Notes under the pieces: model-generated
Told to the model about the DNA's origin: nothing
The model's input: only the letters and a program-made list of their open reading frames with translations
Database searches by the model: none
Program-made: the position numbers and the translations under genes
In this document: positions 63,226 to 64,000 of the stretch, piece after piece
Layout of the letters: every line of letters starts with the position of its first letter
How positions within the stretch are numbered: position 1 is the first letter of the stretch
Source: an uncultured Lachnospiraceae bacterium
GTDB taxonomy: Bacteria > Bacillota > Clostridia > Lachnospirales > Lachnospiraceae
Reading direction: 5' to 3'
Length of the DNA: 64,000 bases
Assembly (NCBI GenBank): GCA_910585345.1
Contig: CAJUDS010000002.1
Span: forward strand, 62,001-126,000

Positions 63226-64000
63226 CTATGCGGTTTCCTTGCTTTTTTCGATATATATATCATGACAAATCGAAAATATCCTTAAAAACATGCCACGTGG
63301 AAGCAGTCTGAACAAGAGCCGCTGCACCCCCATAATCATTCCCTCATCAGCCTTTCTACACTTATAATCTTTCCAGGGGGACATCGACAGATATCTGGCA
63401 AACAATGTTTTACCAGGATGGAGATTGTTCAAATGCCAGGGAAACTGTCCGAGAAACCGGTAAAAATGATAAATAACAGGCTGATTTACAGCGTTTTCTA
63501 ATTGCTCCCTGTTATAGTAAGCTATTTTACCATAACATCTATAGTAATCCTTTATATCAAATACCAGATGAACCGGCTGCAGATTATACGCAGGCGATAT
63601 ACGCATAATTTCATTTTTACATACAACATTCAGCAGATTCTGATCCGGCGAAGACCAGCTCTTACCACCTTTTTTTAAATAGGAAATAATTCTCTCCGTA
63701 CACCGATGATTGATCCAGTTTTTCATATCAAAGAGAACAACCCCTGAATTATAATAAAATTCATTTTCCTTTAATCCGACGATCGTTTTATAATTGCGTC
63801 CTAAGGAATCCAATACCATTGCAATGGAATAATTGTCCATATCAATTTCTATCAGCTCTTCGATCGACCGGTTTACGATAGTATCCGCGTCCAGATACAA
63901 GATACGCAGATCTGTCTTTCCCAATATCATTGGCAAAAACAGACGTAAATTTGCCGAATATGCGCCTCTGTACGAAGGCAGCCCCCATTCCTTCATTTTA
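63226..64000 (-). CDS. GT8 glycosyltransferase, N-terminus beyond the window
   Basis: The frame is open to the right edge. An ATG at 63996 exists, but the codons before it stay open and the fold start is missing. GT8 enzymes normally have about 70 to 90 residues before the DxD; here ILYLDADTIV appears about 33 residues in. The real start is therefore outside. The visible part also has FYYNSGVVLFDMKNW and WSSPDQNLLN, the second and third GT8 blocks, and HFYRFLGQFPWH at the end. It transfers a hexose from a nucleotide donor with retention of configuration. Confidence 0.9.
   Translation of the reverse strand, partial: KMKEWGLPSYRGAYSANLRLFLPMILGKTDLRILYLDADTIVNRSIEELIEIDMDNYSIAMVLDSLGRNYKTIVGLKENEFYYNSGVVLFDMKNWINHRCTERIISYLKKGGKSWSSPDQNLLNVVCKNEIMRISPAYNLQPVHLVFDIKDYYRCYGKIAYYNREQLENAVNQPVIYHFYRFLGQFPWHLNNLHPGKTLFARYLSMSPWKDYKCRKADEGMIMGVQRLLFRLLPRGMFLRIFSICHDIYIEKSKETA

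Noticed and set aside
1..64000. Insertion sequences, integrases, tRNA genes, CRISPR arrays or attachment sites
   Set aside because: None seen on either strand; no transposase-like protein and no spaced direct-repeat array. Transfer is suggested only by composition and gene content.

Overview
The window looks like chromosomal DNA of a gut-type Clostridia bacterium, most likely a Lachnospiraceae relative. The evidence is Gram-positive style ribosome binding sites (AGGAGG/GGGAG), extended -10 promoters (TGnTATAAT), CotH-type kinases, and the protein families seen. No RNA genes, transposases, integrases or CRISPR arrays were found. Almost every gene belongs to surface-glycan construction: at least nine glycosyltransferases of the GT2, GT4, GT8 and GT11 families plus several GT-C-like membrane enzymes, one Wzx-like flippase and two PglK/MsbA-like ABC exporters, nucleotide-sugar enzymes, and many decorating enzymes.

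Layout. (1) 1-9152, minus strand: GT-C-like membrane proteins (one cut by the window edge, one split by a frameshift), a CotH-like kinase, a UDP-glucuronate 4-epimerase, an SGNH-like protein, an MBOAT O-acyltransferase and an acyltransferase-3 protein. (2) 9153-13249, plus strand, from a divergent promoter pair: a two-helix surface protein, a large PTPS-related GT-C-like protein and a polyprenyl-phosphate-type GT2. (3) 24791-13335, minus strand, from a clear promoter: a GT39-like enzyme, a second MBOAT/SGNH pair, a GT4, a second and third CotH protein and a flippase. (4) 25141-29641, plus strand: GT4, GT2 and two membrane proteins, behind a structured GC-rich leader. (5) 64000-29574, minus strand: a long capsule/exopolysaccharide-like locus with manC, two ABC exporters, two alpha-1,2-fucosyltransferases, a third MBOAT set with two tandem SGNH partners, a nucleotidyltransferase/HAD/cupin/GDPD module, an aminotransferase with an acetyltransferase, methyltransferases, a sulfatase-fold enzyme, an ATP-grasp protein, and an unexpected amidohydrolase/GltS pair. 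Three tandem paralogs of an unrecognised membrane protein (32840-35930) interrupt it, with their own promoter.

The most notable signal is in part 5. Five genes within 22 kb carry uninterrupted coding-strand runs of 8 to 10 G, each inside a glycine motif. Two of these genes (an SGNH-like O-acylation partner and a DUF268 protein) are out of frame by exactly one G. In two of the other three (a methyltransferase and an ATP-grasp protein) the run keeps the whole gene in frame. In the third, a hydrolase-like gene, the run is in phase but the gene is broken elsewhere. This is the signature of slipped-strand phase variation acting on glycan-decorating enzymes, as known in Campylobacter and Helicobacter but unexpected in Clostridia. 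Miscalled homopolymers in the assembly are the main alternative. The right part is visibly more AT-rich than the left, in keeping with a locus assembled by transfer.
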